DNA of 64,000 nt from Clostridia bacterium (GTDB taxonomy: Bacteria; Bacillota; Clostridia; Oscillospirales; CAG-272), in contig JAFUQQ010000050.1 in assembly GCA_017472285.1 (NCBI GenBank), forward strand, positions 1 through 64,000, given 5' to 3'. Below the pieces are notes generated by a model. It did no database searches. It was not told the origin of the DNA and saw only the letters and a program-made list of their open reading frames with translations. Of this stretch, positions 1-8,541 are shown piece after piece (positions within the stretch are counted from its first letter, which is position 1; every line of letters begins with the position of its first letter). The translations under genes were made by a program, and so were the position numbers.

Positions 1-34
1 GGTCTGACAGCCATTTAGGCTGTCATTCAAGACC
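1..34. repeat. Hairpin at window start
   Basis: GACAGCC (7-13) pairs with GGCTGTC (19-25), and GGTCT at the start pairs with AGACC at the end across an asymmetric internal loop. It resembles the CAGnnTGTC hairpin units elsewhere in the window. The window may cut it. Confidence 0.4.
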
Positions 35-70
35 CTCACGCCGCTTCGCTACCCGAAGTGAGAGGCTTTC
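31..70 (-). repeat. Truncated copy of the CTAAAGCC repeat (R1)
   Basis: Read on the minus strand it begins AAAGCCTCTCACTT and carries the GTAGCGAAGC-type stem seen in the other R1 copies (24420-24541, 50696-50838). Only one arm is present. Confidence 0.45.
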
Positions 71-141
71 AATTAGTTTTTTGAAAAAATTGGTGAGAAT
101 TTATTTGTTTTTTCCGTAACACACTTAAGTTGACTACATTG

Positions 142-280
142 ACCTTTGGGGAGGGTGTCAAGGCAAATTTGCCTTGACGGGTGAGGCTCTTGAACGAAAT
201 GGAAGCAAAAAATGCAATATAGGCGATAAAACCTCATCCGTCAGCTTCGCTGCCACCTTCCCCAAAGGTGAAGGCTTTAG
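142..280 (-). repeat. 139-bp R1 repeat, copy A
   Basis: Its reverse complement is identical, base for base, to 48553-48691. On the minus strand it starts CTAAAGCCTTCACC and ends CCCCAAAGGT. It contains two inner hairpins (GGCAGCGAAGCTG and GTCAAGGCAAATTTGCCTTGAC types). It lies downstream of the 3' end of the HlyD-like gene. No convincing coding frame is present. Confidence 0.85.
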
Positions 281-342
281 AAATCTTCTCCTTGTGAAAA
301 GAAATATTTGTGCAACTTTTTATTTTCGACTTTTCTACATAG

Positions 343-385
343 CTTTTTCGACAGCCTGAAAGCGGGCAATGCCCACTTTTTTATT
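343..385 (-). terminator. Hairpin with CAGGCTGTCGA tail downstream of HlyD-like gene
   Basis: On the minus strand the stem GTGGGCA/TGCCCGC follows the stop at 389 and is followed by TTTCAGGCTGTCGAAAAA. On the plus strand the same stem is followed by TTTTTT, so it could also stop plus-strand transcription. One of four similar units in the window. Confidence 0.45.
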
Positions 386-388
386 CCA

Positions 389-1615
389 TCAGTCAATAAA
401 TTTCCCTTCATAAAGCTCCGTATCATTGACGATCAGGAGATCGTTGAGCTTGAGATCGGGCATTTCGGAATCGCTTTCTACGGTTTTGCTGATAATATAA
501 TAACCGTTCTGTTCCCAAAGGATGCTGACTTCGCGTTTTTCCGCCGTACCGTTATCAAAGACATAAACGTAAGTAATACCGTTTTCCGCGCGAACGGTTT
601 CCGAAGGGATACGATAACCGTCATAAGCATGACGGATGGCTTCAATACGTTGGGTACGTGTGATATCAAAATCACGGGGCAAGCTGGAAGCATAGAAAAT
701 AAGGAGAGCCGAACCGTTTTCCATATCTTTGGAGATCAGCTTCATCGGAATGGTTTCCGTATAACTGTTATCAAGGAAAAGACAGTCGTAAAGCGTGCCT
801 GTCAGGAAACCCTCCGCATCTTTTTCCGTTGTTTTGACGGCATAATACCATTCCGTGCTGGTCACGAGCGTACCGACCGCATTGGAATTGATCTGCGGAG
901 CGTTATGGATCAAGGTTTCAAAAGTTTCAAAATCCAGCGTTTCAATGATATCAGATGTAAAGATCGTTTCATAACCATCCGTTTCCGAATAAAAATATCC
1001 AGAAGTCTGTGTCACGACACTTTCCGTCGGATTACCGAGCGAGGATGCAAGCGTTGCTTTCCGATTTTCAAGCAAAGCAATCTCTGCATCGTAATTATTT
1101 TTATCGGCAGTCAGAAGATCTTTTTTAGCCATCAAGACAAGCAGTTCATCGCCGAGCGCATCTGCGGCGGCTGTATCGCCTGCGGCTTGTTTTTTCGTGA
1201 TCTCATACGAAACGAGTTCAATCTTCTGTTCCACTTCCGCTTCGGTCAATCTGCCAAGCGACATACTGCGGCGCAAAATTTCGATCTGCTTTTTGATCTC
1301 CGCAATCTGTGAAGAAACCGCTTCGTTGCCGTAACGGTAAACGTCTGCGACGGAACAGTTTGCGGGTACTTTTTCCCCGTCATAATAATGATAATTGCAC
1401 ATACCGCCCGAATAAGAAGTCAGTACCGTTTCTTCACGGAAGATGTATCCCGTAAAAATCTGGCTGTCTTGGGCAGTATACGGACGCACGGCATAAAATT
1501 CTGCATCGGGACGCATTCCTCTTGCGATATGATAGATGGCATAAACCGCCGCCAATATACATAACGCAACGACAAGGATTCTTTTATATTTTTTCATATC
1601 GCCTGTTTTAATCAT
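389..1615 (-). CDS. HlyD-like membrane adaptor protein
   Basis: A 408-aa protein with a short cytoplasmic N-terminus, one membrane segment (about residues 10-30, after MKKYKR), then an extracytoplasmic region with a long charged coiled coil (about residues 100-190) and a beta-rich C-terminus. This is the layout of HlyD/MFP-type periplasmic-adaptor relatives found in Clostridia, where the export partner is often not adjacent. The frame is open further upstream to a TTG at 1630, but AAGGAG stands 6 nt before the ATG at 1615 and overlaps the miaA stop, so 1615 is preferred. It is co-transcribed with miaA (11-bp gap). No transporter is next to it, so the exported substrate cannot be inferred. Confidence 0.7.
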   Translation of the reverse strand: MIKTGDMKKYKRILVVALCILAAVYAIYHIARGMRPDAEFYAVRPYTAQDSQIFTGYIFREETVLTSYSGGMCNYHYYDGEKVPANCSVADVYRYGNEAVSSQIAEIKKQIEILRRSMSLGRLTEAEVEQKIELVSYEITKKQAAGDTAAADALGDELLVLMAKKDLLTADKNNYDAEIALLENRKATLASSLGNPTESVVTQTSGYFYSETDGYETIFTSDIIETLDFETFETLIHNAPQINSNAVGTLVTSTEWYYAVKTTEKDAEGFLTGTLYDCLFLDNSYTETIPMKLISKDMENGSALLIFYASSLPRDFDITRTQRIEAIRHAYDGYRIPSETVRAENGITYVYVFDNGTAEKREVSILWEQNGYYIISKTVESDSEMPDLKLNDLLIVNDTELYEGKFID

Positions 1616-1626
1616 GGCGTACTCCT

Positions 1627-2589
1627 TCAAGGATTCATCATAAAATGGATATCAATGATCGCATGAGCGGCAGATACGAAACCATAGTCGTCTTCATAAC
1701 GGTCATCATCGGGATAGAGCCAATGGACAGCGGGATTGCGGCGAAGCCATGTGAGCTGACGTTTTGCATAATGACGTGTCGCAATTTTAATGGCATCTGC
1801 AGCTTCTGCTTTCGTCATTTCTCCGTTCAGATAACCAAGCAGTTCTTTATAACCGATCGCACCGCCCGCTGTGGTTTCGGACGCAAGATATCCTTTTTCA
1901 AAAAGCGTTCTTGCTTCTTCTTCCAGCCCCATACGGAACATTTCATCCACACGCATATGGATACGGACATACAGATTGTCACGGTTTTTATAATCGAGCG
2001 CAATGATACAAGCATTATAAGGCGATTCGCCGCGGATGGCATTTTTATCCCATTCCGTTTTGGTCATACCCGAAAGCTTGCAGATTTCCAAAGCGCGTGC
2101 AACACGTTTGATATTATTCGGATGAATGGCTTCCGCCGCTTCGGGATCGATCTCGCGGAGTCGGGCATGAAGTGCTTCCGCCCCTTCCTTTTCCGCAAAT
2201 GCAAGAAGTTCCGTACGGTATGCAAGATCGGGTTCCATTTCTCCGAAATCCACGCCGCGAAGTACGGAATCCAGATAAAGTCCCGTACCGCCGCAAAGGA
2301 TCGGCATTTTTCCGCGGGAATATACGTCCTCAATGGCTTTTTTTGCAAGCTCCGCAAATGCCGCCGCGGAAAAATCCGTGTCGGGATCACAGATATCGAT
2401 CAGATGATGCGGGACTTCCGCGCGGTCTTTTTCTGTTGGTTTGGCTGTGCCGATATCCATGCCGCGATAGATCTGCATGGAGTCACAGGAGATCAGTTCG
2501 CCGTTCAGATCTTTGCAAAGCTGCATCGCAAGCGAGCTTTTACCGCTTGCGGTCGGACCTGCGATGGCAATAACGGGAATTTTTTTCAT
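1627..2589 (-). CDS. miaA: tRNA dimethylallyltransferase
   Basis: A 320-aa protein of typical MiaA length. It transfers the dimethylallyl group from DMAPP to N6 of A37 in tRNAs reading UNN codons. The P-loop GPTASGKS is at residues 11-18. The CDSMQIYRGMDIGTAKP segment with the catalytic Asp follows at about 35-51, and the RRNPAVHWL tail near the C-terminus is typical of the family. AAGGA stands before the ATG. The HlyD-like gene follows 11 bp downstream, a two-gene operon. IspH, which makes the DMAPP/IPP precursors, is also in this window, but far away. Confidence 0.95.
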   Translation of the reverse strand: MKKIPVIAIAGPTASGKSSLAMQLCKDLNGELISCDSMQIYRGMDIGTAKPTEKDRAEVPHHLIDICDPDTDFSAAAFAELAKKAIEDVYSRGKMPILCGGTGLYLDSVLRGVDFGEMEPDLAYRTELLAFAEKEGAEALHARLREIDPEAAEAIHPNNIKRVARALEICKLSGMTKTEWDKNAIRGESPYNACIIALDYKNRDNLYVRIHMRVDEMFRMGLEEEARTLFEKGYLASETTAGGAIGYKELLGYLNGEMTKAEAADAIKIATRHYAKRQLTWLRRNPAVHWLYPDDDRYEDDYGFVSAAHAIIDIHFMMNP

Positions 2590-2789
2590 AATAGTTCCTT
2601 TTTATATCAGTATTTTTTTGTTTCCGGGAAGATGCTTTTTAAAAAAAGCACCTCCCCAAACCCCTCCGCAAAAACTTTTCTGTGTGCTCTCTGATTGAAG
2701 TTATTTGTAAAGAGGTAATATTTCTTCGTAGTGCCTTGTTTCTGTTATTTTATAAATATCACATCTACGATGGTGATGCTATATAAGAT

Positions 2790-2820
2790 TCTACCGATTG
2801 GCGGTCCGCCAATCGGTAGA
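2790..2820. repeat. Perfect 15-bp palindrome downstream of toxin gene
   Basis: TCTACCGATTGGCGG (2790-2804) is the exact reverse complement of 2806-2820, with one base at the centre. It begins 2 bp past the toxin stop codon. No U-tract follows on either strand, so it is not a standard intrinsic terminator, though it may protect the mRNA 3' end. The rest of the gap (2590-2789) holds a GCTTTTTAAAAAAAGC hairpin near 2634-2649 and a C-rich stretch like the one at 29941-30013. Confidence 0.6.
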
Positions 2821-2822
2821 TG

Positions 2823-3098
2823 TCAGAATAGATCGCTGTGTGTTCCTGTACGAGAAAGCATCAGTACGACTTCGGCTTCGTTAATTCTGTATACAAGCAA
2901 CCAATCGGGCTGTATATGACATTCCCGAAAACCTTTATAATTCCCTGTCAGAGAATGATCTCGGTATTTTTCTTCTAAAGGAATACGGTTTGCCAATTTC
3001 TCAACGACATCATCCAGAAGCATCAGATTATATCCTCGTTTAGCAATCATTTTCAAGTCTTTTTTGAATTGATTGGAGGGAATAATATCAAGTTTCAT
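2823..3098 (-). CDS. RelE/YafQ-family toxin (mRNA interferase)
   Basis: A 91-aa protein of the type II toxin RelE/ParE fold, closest in pattern to YafQ: an N-terminal basic helix (residues 8-40), then a beta sheet with HSLTGNYKGFRECHIQPDWLLVYR and the C-terminal LSRTGTHSDLF. YafQ-type toxins cut mRNA in the ribosomal A site. The conserved C-terminal His and Arg/Thr-Gly-Thr-His segment is present, so it looks intact. The gene overlaps the antitoxin gene by 11 bp, which is normal for such pairs. Confidence 0.9.
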   Translation of the reverse strand: MKLDIIPSNQFKKDLKMIAKRGYNLMLLDDVVEKLANRIPLEEKYRDHSLTGNYKGFRECHIQPDWLLVYRINEAEVVLMLSRTGTHSDLF

Positions 3099-3369
3099 CT
3101 AAAACCTCATCCATCAAGGCTTTAAAATCGGAATACCTTTTATATCTTTCGGGGTGGGCTTTCATTTCGTAATATTCATTGAGTGCGGCAACGGTTTCTG
3201 CATTGGGCACTTCGGTTGTCAATTCAAAAGGAATACGTTGTTCTCTGACCACAGTTTTAGCAAAGATATTAAACGCCGCACTGACGGACAGACCAATCTC
3301 TTGACAAAAAAGATCAAACGCTTTTTTGGTTTCTTCATCCATTCGGATGTTTACAGTTGTTTGTGCCAT
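3088..3369 (-). CDS. RelB/DinJ-family antitoxin
   Basis: A 93-aa protein with an N-terminal ribbon-helix-helix DNA-binding region (MAQTTVNIRMDEETKKAF; helix DLFCQEIGLSVSAAFNIFAKTVV) and a C-terminal toxin-binding tail (about 55-93). The frame is open upstream to a GTG at 3390, but AAAGGTGG lies 7-8 nt before the ATG at 3369, which is therefore the start. It should neutralise the overlapping toxin and autorepress through the palindrome at 3414-3431. Confidence 0.9.
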   Translation of the reverse strand: MAQTTVNIRMDEETKKAFDLFCQEIGLSVSAAFNIFAKTVVREQRIPFELTTEVPNAETVAALNEYYEMKAHPERYKRYSDFKALMDEVLDET

Positions 3370-3394
3370 TTTATAAACACCACCTTTCACTTAT

Positions 3395-3431
3395 ATTATA
3401 TCCGATTTCCATGCATTTGTCAACACAAATG
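3395..3431 (-). promoter_or_regulatory. Toxin-antitoxin promoter and operator
   Basis: On the minus strand TTGACA (3418-3423), 17 bp, TATAAT (3395-3400): a full consensus vegetative promoter. CATTTGT/ACAAATG (3414-3431, 4-bp spacer) is an inverted repeat covering the -35, the expected place for an autoregulatory RHH operator. Confidence 0.75.
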
Positions 3432-3452
3432 ATATACAAACATCTTCATGGA

Positions 3453-4445
3453 TTAAAATTCAATTTCAAAAATCAGCTTACTGTGATTTTCTTTTTTTGC
3501 TTGATTTTCCATAGTTGCCTGTTTTTTGATGCCGATATCCATAACCGTTGCATCAATAGCGAGAGCGGTTTTATAGGACATTGTTGCAGAAGAAGAACCC
3601 TCAAGTTCGAGTCGGCGAGATTTGATCGCATTGGTATCGGAACATCTCATTTCAATCAATTTTTTGATATTATCATCATGTGCAAACCATTTGAGTGTAG
3701 GAGGCACAGGATTATCGCTTCCGGCAAATTTTGTTTTTGTATGTCCGCTTCTTTGAGAAGAATTGATGAATGAAAAATCATTTTCAAAATTCTCATCGGA
3801 GGTTACCGAAATATTTTTTATATCGGCACTTTTTCTTGATTTGATTGCACTATGTCCGAGTTTACTTTCCGTATCAGTTTCAATGATTTCAATAGAACAA
3901 CTTCTTGCACCCAACGAATATGCGATATATTCCAATTCCGAAAGACGTTCTTCATGAGATTTAGTAAAAATAGAATCGATATTGATATAACGATTGGGAT
4001 CGAAGTTATCTACAAAATAAATTGCATCACAAGAAACGGAGGGCACAAAAGTAATATTTTTCAGAGAAACAGCATCGTCATAAAGATGTAATACTTCCAT
4101 GCGACCTTTATTGCTCGTCCAACCGATTGCGCCTTCGCAAACATCGATATCACGACGTATGGCTTCGTCTACGATCATAATTATATTAGGGAGATTGAAA
4201 TTTTCGCTTTGATAAACATCGGGGAAAAGAGGGTTGTATTTTTTCATTCTGCGAAGATAATTGTCATTTTTTGCTTTTTCCAAAAAGACTTTTGCATTTT
4301 TTTGCGTATTTTCACCTACTTTTTTCCCAAAATCAGAAACCTTATGTAAAACATCTGCTACGGAGGATTTCTTTTTCTCCTCAGTTATTGTCGTAGCTTC
4401 ATCGTTATTGGTATTCATGGGCATTTCGTTGATATTATCAGTCAT
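3453..4445 (-). CDS. Hypothetical protein, 330 aa
   Basis: I do not recognise the family. The protein has no signal peptide or membrane segment. An acidic, Asn/Thr-rich N-terminus (1-25) leads into a Lys-rich amphipathic helix (about 25-65), then a mixed alpha/beta region (about 70-185) with EAIRRDIDVCEGAIGW and YIAYSLGARSCSIEI, and a Ser/Lys-rich second half ending FEIEF. Two ATGs are possible; AAGGAG is 2 nt from the one at 4451 and 8 nt from the one at 4445, so 4445 is chosen. It stands alone between the TA pair and queA. Cytoplasmic location is inferred. Confidence 0.65.
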   Translation of the reverse strand: MTDNINEMPMNTNNDEATTITEEKKKSSVADVLHKVSDFGKKVGENTQKNAKVFLEKAKNDNYLRRMKKYNPLFPDVYQSENFNLPNIIMIVDEAIRRDIDVCEGAIGWTSNKGRMEVLHLYDDAVSLKNITFVPSVSCDAIYFVDNFDPNRYINIDSIFTKSHEERLSELEYIAYSLGARSCSIEIIETDTESKLGHSAIKSRKSADIKNISVTSDENFENDFSFINSSQRSGHTKTKFAGSDNPVPPTLKWFAHDDNIKKLIEMRCSDTNAIKSRRLELEGSSSATMSYKTALAIDATVMDIGIKKQATMENQAKKENHSKLIFEIEF

Positions 4446-4515
4446 AGTCATAACTCCTTTGATTTTAGTTTATAAAAGCGGGGGGAATTTTCGCGAATAT
4501 CTGCAAAAAGCAAGA

Positions 4516-5595
4516 TTATGCAATAAACATCGCATCGCCAAAGGAGAAGAAGCGATATTCTTCCTTGACAGCGGTTTCATATGCATTCATCACAATCTCG
4601 CGGTTGGAAAACGCGGAAACGAGCATGATGAGGGTACTCTGGGGCAGATGGAAATTGGTGATAAGGGCATCCACGGCTTTGAAACGGTAACCGGGATAAA
4701 TGAAAATACCCGTATCATCACACATGGGATGTACAATTCCGTCATCGGTAGAAGCACTTTCAAGGGTACGGCAAGAAGTTGTGCCGACGGCAATGATACG
4801 ACCGCCGTTTGCACGCGCACGGTTGATCTTTTCGGCGCTTTCTTCGGTCACGGTGAAAAATTCGCTGTGCATGACATGGTCGGTAATAGCATCTGCTTTG
4901 ACGGGACGGAACGTACCGAGTCCGACATGGAGCATAACGGGAACGACTTCAATACCCATTGCACGAATTTTATCGAGAAGTTCTTCCGTGAAATGCAACC
5001 CCGCCGTGGGCGCAGCGGCAGAACCTTCTTCCCGCGCATAAACGGTCTGATAATCACTGTTATTTTTGAGTTCTTCGGTAATATAAGGAGGCAAGGGCAT
5101 TCTGCCGATCTCGTCAAGGATGGAATAGAGATTTCTGCCTCTCGTTTTATCGTATTCAAAATGGACGATACGGTTGCCGTCTTCGGTTACGTCGGAAATG
5201 ACGGCATCTAAAAGTCCGTTACCAAAACGCACTCTTGCGCCTTCTTTGAGTCTTTTTCCGGGACGAACGATGGTTTCCCAAAGGTCAAGCGAGCGTTGGC
5301 GGAGCAGGAGAAATTCACAGTCTGCGCCTTCCGTACCGTCTTCACGAATCTTTTTGCCGTAAATACGAGCGGGAATCACTTTGGAATCGTTGACAACAAG
5401 CACGTCACCCGGACGGAGATATTCCGTAATATCACGGAATATACGGTGTTCGATTTCACCCGTTTCTTTATCAAGCACCATGAGTCTTGCGCCGTCACGT
5501 GTTTCGGACGGATGTTGCGCGATCAGTTTTTCGGGCAAAAAATAATCAAAATCGGATGTTTTCAGATTGGTTTCTGTCAGATTGTTTTTTATCAT
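4516..5595 (-). CDS. queA: S-adenosylmethionine:tRNA ribosyltransferase-isomerase
   Basis: A 359-aa QueA, which builds epoxyqueuosine on preQ1-modified tRNA using the ribosyl part of SAM. Family segments are present: [15 protein letters not shown] near the N-terminus, [41 protein letters not shown] and the C-terminal [20 protein letters not shown]. No tgt, queC-F or queT is adjacent, so it is a single-gene unit here, with its own promoter at 5635-5663. The N-terminus is about 12 residues longer than usual before KTSDFDYF; a later start is possible but I see no ATG there. Confidence 0.95.
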   Translation of the reverse strand: MIKNNLTETNLKTSDFDYFLPEKLIAQHPSETRDGARLMVLDKETGEIEHRIFRDITEYLRPGDVLVVNDSKVIPARIYGKKIREDGTEGADCEFLLLRQRSLDLWETIVRPGKRLKEGARVRFGNGLLDAVISDVTEDGNRIVHFEYDKTRGRNLYSILDEIGRMPLPPYITEELKNNSDYQTVYAREEGSAAAPTAGLHFTEELLDKIRAMGIEVVPVMLHVGLGTFRPVKADAITDHVMHSEFFTVTEESAEKINRARANGGRIIAVGTTSCRTLESASTDDGIVHPMCDDTGIFIYPGYRFKAVDALITNFHLPQSTLIMLVSAFSNREIVMNAYETAVKEEYRFFSFGDAMFIA

Positions 5596-5634
5596 AATTA
5601 TTTTAACCTTTTTTCTTTTAAAATTATTTCTTAA

Positions 5635-5663
5635 ATTATATCACATCTTTTCTTTTTATACAA
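5635..5663 (-). promoter_or_regulatory. queA promoter
   Basis: On the minus strand TTGTAT (5658-5663), 17 bp, TATAAT (5635-5640), with TGA just before the -10 (extended -10). Confidence 0.65.
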
Positions 5664-5692
5664 TATTATTTTTATGAATTTTCTTTCGGTGC

Positions 5693-5724
5693 GAAAAAAC
5701 ACCGCACCCAAAAGGATGCGGTGC
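5693..5724 (-). terminator. Intrinsic terminator of the acidic hypothetical gene
   Basis: On the minus strand GCACCGCATCC pairs with GGGTGCGGTGT around TTTT and is followed by TTTTTT. It lies about 50 bp past the stop at 5773. Confidence 0.85.
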
Positions 5725-5772
5725 AGCCTATCAAAAAAGGTATGTGGGAAAGACTTTAAAAATCCTCAAAGA

Positions 5773-6312
5773 TCAAGCGTTTTCTTCCTGTCTTTGCGTC
5801 AGAACGTCAAGAAATTCATTGAGATCGGCTTCAAGCTGTGCTGTCGTATCGCCAAGGCAGACCCATTCCGTCCAGAAAGATTTATAAGCGCGGACGAGCA
5901 TAACTTCCGTGAAAGCAACGGAGCGTTTGAGTTCCGCATCGGAAACACGGAATTTTTCATCGTTTTCAAGCTGTTCGGCTTCTTCTTCGGTTTCCGCGGC
6001 ATCGATCATTGCGCGGTTGGCTTCGATTAGACGCTGATCTTCCGCGAGTTCTTCCTCGGTCTTTTTGCGTTTGACTTTGATAACAGCACGGCTGATATAA
6101 CCCGATTCATATTTTTTCTCACCTTCCGTTTCAAAAACATCGCTCTGTCTTTGATCTTCATGGTCCTTTTGACTGAACGTCAGATCAAGCTCATAACCGA
6201 GCGCAAGGAAGTCCGCTTCCTTATTCTGACAGACATTTTTGATATCTTCCGCGAATTTCTGTTCGGAAACGAAGATATCCTCATTGGAAATTTTCTTTCT
6301 TTTGATTTCCAT
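5773..6312 (-). CDS. Acidic hypothetical protein, 179 aa
   Basis: Unrecognised. No signal peptide or membrane segment. The first 45 residues are mixed; then comes KESGYISRAVIKVKRK-like beta structure, followed by a Glu-rich helix (about 90-130: EEELAEDQRLIEANRAMIDAAETEEEAEQLE) and a C-terminal helical part with FWTEWVCLGD. The frame is open to 6372, but AAGGAG lies about 10 nt before the ATG at 6312 (MEIKRKK). It is divergent from ireB and has its own terminator. Glu/Lys-rich low-complexity segments make homology guesses unsafe. Confidence 0.65.
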   Translation of the reverse strand: MEIKRKKISNEDIFVSEQKFAEDIKNVCQNKEADFLALGYELDLTFSQKDHEDQRQSDVFETEGEKKYESGYISRAVIKVKRKKTEEELAEDQRLIEANRAMIDAAETEEEAEQLENDEKFRVSDAELKRSVAFTEVMLVRAYKSFWTEWVCLGDTTAQLEADLNEFLDVLTQRQEENA

Positions 6313-6387
6313 TTTTGCAATTCTCCTTTTTGTGGAAATAAATTTAAAATTTTTTATAATATTTTTAAGCATCTTTATAAAAAAATG

Positions 6388-6416
6388 TTGAAAAATTAAC
6401 GATTTGGGTATACAAT
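6388..6416 (+). promoter_or_regulatory. ireB promoter
   Basis: TTGAAA (6388-6393), 17 bp, TACAAT (6411-6416). The predicted transcript starts about 6423 and opens with ATTGAAAAAGCGG, also found at the same place in the prfB leader. Confidence 0.7.
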
Positions 6417-6479
6417 AGAAATGTATTGAAAAAGCGGAATGTTTTCACATCCGACCGTTGAAAAGAAAGGATCAGAATC

Positions 6480-6737
6480 ATGCCTACGCATCAGCACGAT
6501 CAAACCGTTACTTTTTCGCTCGCAAGCGATAAAGAAAGACAGAACAGAATGATTTTACAGGAGGTGTACTCTGCCCTGCTTGAAAAAGGCTATAACCCCA
6601 TCAATCAGATCGTTGGTTATATCCTCTCCGAAGACCCGACTTATATCACAAACCATCGCAACGCAAGAAGTCTGATCCGTAAGATCGACCGCGATGATTT
6701 GCTTGGCAGTATGCTCCGCGAATATCTCAATATCTGA
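6480..6737 (+). CDS. ireB: IreB-family regulatory phosphoprotein (UPF0297)
   Basis: An 85-aa protein matching the IreB/YrzL family along its whole length: an N-terminal Thr-rich segment (HDQTVTFSL, where IreK-type kinases phosphorylate the enterococcal homologue), [36 protein letters not shown], and a terminal [18 protein letters not shown]. In Firmicutes ireB is usually followed by ruvX (yqgF) and a DUF1292 gene. Here it is alone, followed by two hairpins and lexA, so the usual partners are missing from the site. The PASTA kinase itself is not in this window. Confidence 0.9.
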   Translation: MPTHQHDQTVTFSLASDKERQNRMILQEVYSALLEKGYNPINQIVGYILSEDPTYITNHRNARSLIRKIDRDDLLGSMLREYLNI

Positions 6738-6814
6738 TTTCGTTTTCATTATATTCATTATAATGGAAACGTGGCGGAAATTGCAATAGCTTTTTTATAA
6801 TTTAACAAAAAAAC

Positions 6815-6888
6815 AGACGCAACCGCGTCTCAGCCTGTCAAAAAACCCCGTTTCAAAAATCGAAACGGGGTTTTTTGACAGGCTGAGC
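6815..6888. terminator. Double hairpin between ireB and lexA
   Basis: First hairpin AGACGC/GCGTCT (6815-6830) is followed by CAGCCTGTCAAAAAA. The second has arms 6841-6855 and 6863-6877 (AAAAAACCCCGTTTC and its complement), extended outward to 6829/6888 with one bulge. Oligo-A on one side and oligo-T on the other make the second a strong bidirectional terminator. It should end ireB transcription before lexA. Confidence 0.85.
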
Positions 6889-6992
6889 CTTCTCCAGTGG
6901 GAGAAGGCTTTTCATGCCCTTGAAACAGAGGTTTCGGGTATCGCAAGCCTCCGCATTATAGGAAATCAACTGAAAATATTTTCTAAAATGCG

Positions 6993-7031
6993 AAACAAAA
7001 GTTTGATTTTTGAAGAATTGTATGATAAAAT
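6993..7031 (+). promoter_or_regulatory. lexA promoter with candidate LexA operator
   Basis: TTGATT (7003-7008), 17 bp, TAAAAT (7026-7031). A palindrome AAAC-AAAA-GTTT within CGAAACAAAAGTTTG (6991-7005) overlaps the -35 and resembles the Gram-positive SOS box (GAAC-N4-GTTC) with changed outer bases. Autoregulation is inferred. Confidence 0.5.
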
Positions 7032-7071
7032 AAGAAAAAAAGCAAAATTTATTTGGGAAGGAACAGACGAT

Positions 7072-7677
7072 ATGAAACAAGGTCTAACCGAAAAAGAAAA
7101 CGAAATGTATCGCTATATCTGCGAATCCACGGAGCGCAACGGCTATTCGCCATCCGTCCGTGATATTCAAGAGGCACTCAGTATCAAAAGCACAGCGACG
7201 GTACATTCATATCTCAATAAATTGGAAGCGAAAGGGTATATCCAGAAAGCACAGGGCAAGAGTAGAACGCTGCGCGTGGAAACGGAAAATACCGTATCAC
7301 ATTCAGTCAGCGTTCCGATCGTGGGACAAGTCGCGGCGGGGCTTCCCGTTCTCGCACAGGAAAATTGCGAAGGCTATATTGAATTTTGTCCGCCAAGGGG
7401 TGTTATGCGCGGCGAACTGTTCGCACTCCGCATCAAAGGTGAAAGCATGATCGAAGCCGGGATCCTCAACGGAGATTACGTCATCGTCAATCGCACGAGC
7501 TACGTGGAAAACGGTGATATTGCTGTCGTAATGATCGGAGATGAAGCAACGGTCAAGACGTTTTACCGTGAAAACGGTGTTTTCCGTCTTCAGCCCGAAA
7601 ACCGTGATATGCAGCCGATCATTACCAAAGAAGTTTATATTCTCGGAAAGGTCATTGCGGATATCCGCTATTATTAA
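7072..7677 (+). CDS. lexA: LexA repressor
   Basis: A 201-aa SOS repressor. Winged-helix DNA-binding domain at about 1-68 (SVRDIQEALSIKSTATVHSYLNKL is the recognition region), then an S24 peptidase domain. The self-cleavage site is A89-G90 in VAAGLPV; the catalytic dyad is S125 (KGESM) and K162 (EATVKTF). The frame is open upstream to 6988, but GGAAGGAA lies just before the ATG at 7072, and homologues start at this point. A possible operator lies in its promoter. The next gene follows 3 bp after the stop, so it may be SOS-coupled. Confidence 0.95.
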   Translation: MKQGLTEKENEMYRYICESTERNGYSPSVRDIQEALSIKSTATVHSYLNKLEAKGYIQKAQGKSRTLRVETENTVSHSVSVPIVGQVAAGLPVLAQENCEGYIEFCPPRGVMRGELFALRIKGESMIEAGILNGDYVIVNRTSYVENGDIAVVMIGDEATVKTFYRENGVFRLQPENRDMQPIITKEVYILGKVIADIRYY

Positions 7678-7680
7678 GTC

Positions 7681-8493
7681 ATGGAAAAACAAATATTATG
7701 CTCGACGGGAACGATCGTCGGCAGAGCAAACGGTTTTGATCACCGTTTGATTATCAAATATAAGGATGAGATCGAAGCGGACGGCTTTGAGCTGATGATG
7801 CTGAAAGCGTTTTACGGCAGACTGCCCGAAATCGCGGAAGAATTGAACCGCGCGGACGTTCCGATACGGACGATCCATTTTGAAAAGGATATCACGGCGC
7901 TTCTCGGGCTTGGAGATGAAGAAGACAGGCGCGAAGGCTTGCGTTTATTTGCGGATAACGTGGATATGGGACGCGCTGTCGGTGCGAAAAAGGCAGTTTT
8001 TCATCTTTGGGACGGACGGTTTTCCGCCGAACAGGTCGAAAGCGGAATTTTACTTCTGGAAACGCTTTATGAGATCTGTGAAAAACGCGGCGTGGAATTA
8101 CTCGTGGAGGGTGTTCCCTGCAAAACTTCCCCGTATGCGCTCGTTTGTGAGATCGCGGAAAAATATCTGTCTTCGCGGTTTACTTTTGATACGCGTCATT
8201 CCGATTTTATGGGCGAAACGGATACTTTTTTCGAAAGTCCTCTCTGGCAGAACCGCATCGGTCATATTCACGTCAGTGATTATTCGGGCGAAACCGCGGA
8301 AGGTATGTGGGGTGTGACACGTCCCATCCTTCATCCCGGCGAAGGTCTCATCGATTTTGAAAAGTTCTTTACCGCGGCGGCGCGTTGCGCCTGTGATACC
8401 GTCACGCTGGAATCTCCCGTCATGTTTCCCGACGGTACACATGATATTCTCAAACTGAACCGCACGCTCTCACTTTTGAAGAAAAATTTATAA
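7681..8493 (+). CDS. Sugar phosphate isomerase/epimerase-like TIM barrel protein
   Basis: A 270-aa protein of the xylose-isomerase-like/AP endonuclease 2 superfamily. Barrel strands carry putative metal ligands: IHFEKD near 62, KKAVFHLWDG near 103, LLVEGVP near 142, FTFDTRHSD near 176 and IGHIHVSDY near 200, and a late TLESPVM near 255. Substrate cannot be told from sequence. The ATG comes 3 bp after the lexA stop with no good Shine-Dalgarno sequence, so translation is probably coupled to lexA. An endonuclease IV-like repair role would suit the neighbour, but the length and ligands fit the sugar isomerase branch better. Confidence 0.75.
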   Translation: MEKQILCSTGTIVGRANGFDHRLIIKYKDEIEADGFELMMLKAFYGRLPEIAEELNRADVPIRTIHFEKDITALLGLGDEEDRREGLRLFADNVDMGRAVGAKKAVFHLWDGRFSAEQVESGILLLETLYEICEKRGVELLVEGVPCKTSPYALVCEIAEKYLSSRFTFDTRHSDFMGETDTFFESPLWQNRIGHIHVSDYSGETAEGMWGVTRPILHPGEGLIDFEKFFTAAARCACDTVTLESPVMFPDGTHDILKLNRTLSLLKKNL

Positions 8494-8541
8494 AATTTCT
8501 ATGAATCATGCGTTCTTCTTTGAATTTTGATGGAAAAAAGG

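Noticed and set aside
142..280. Small gene of 61 codons within R1 copy A (and its twin in copy B)
   Set aside because: The frame exists only because the repeat is open; it crosses both hairpins and has no ribosome site.
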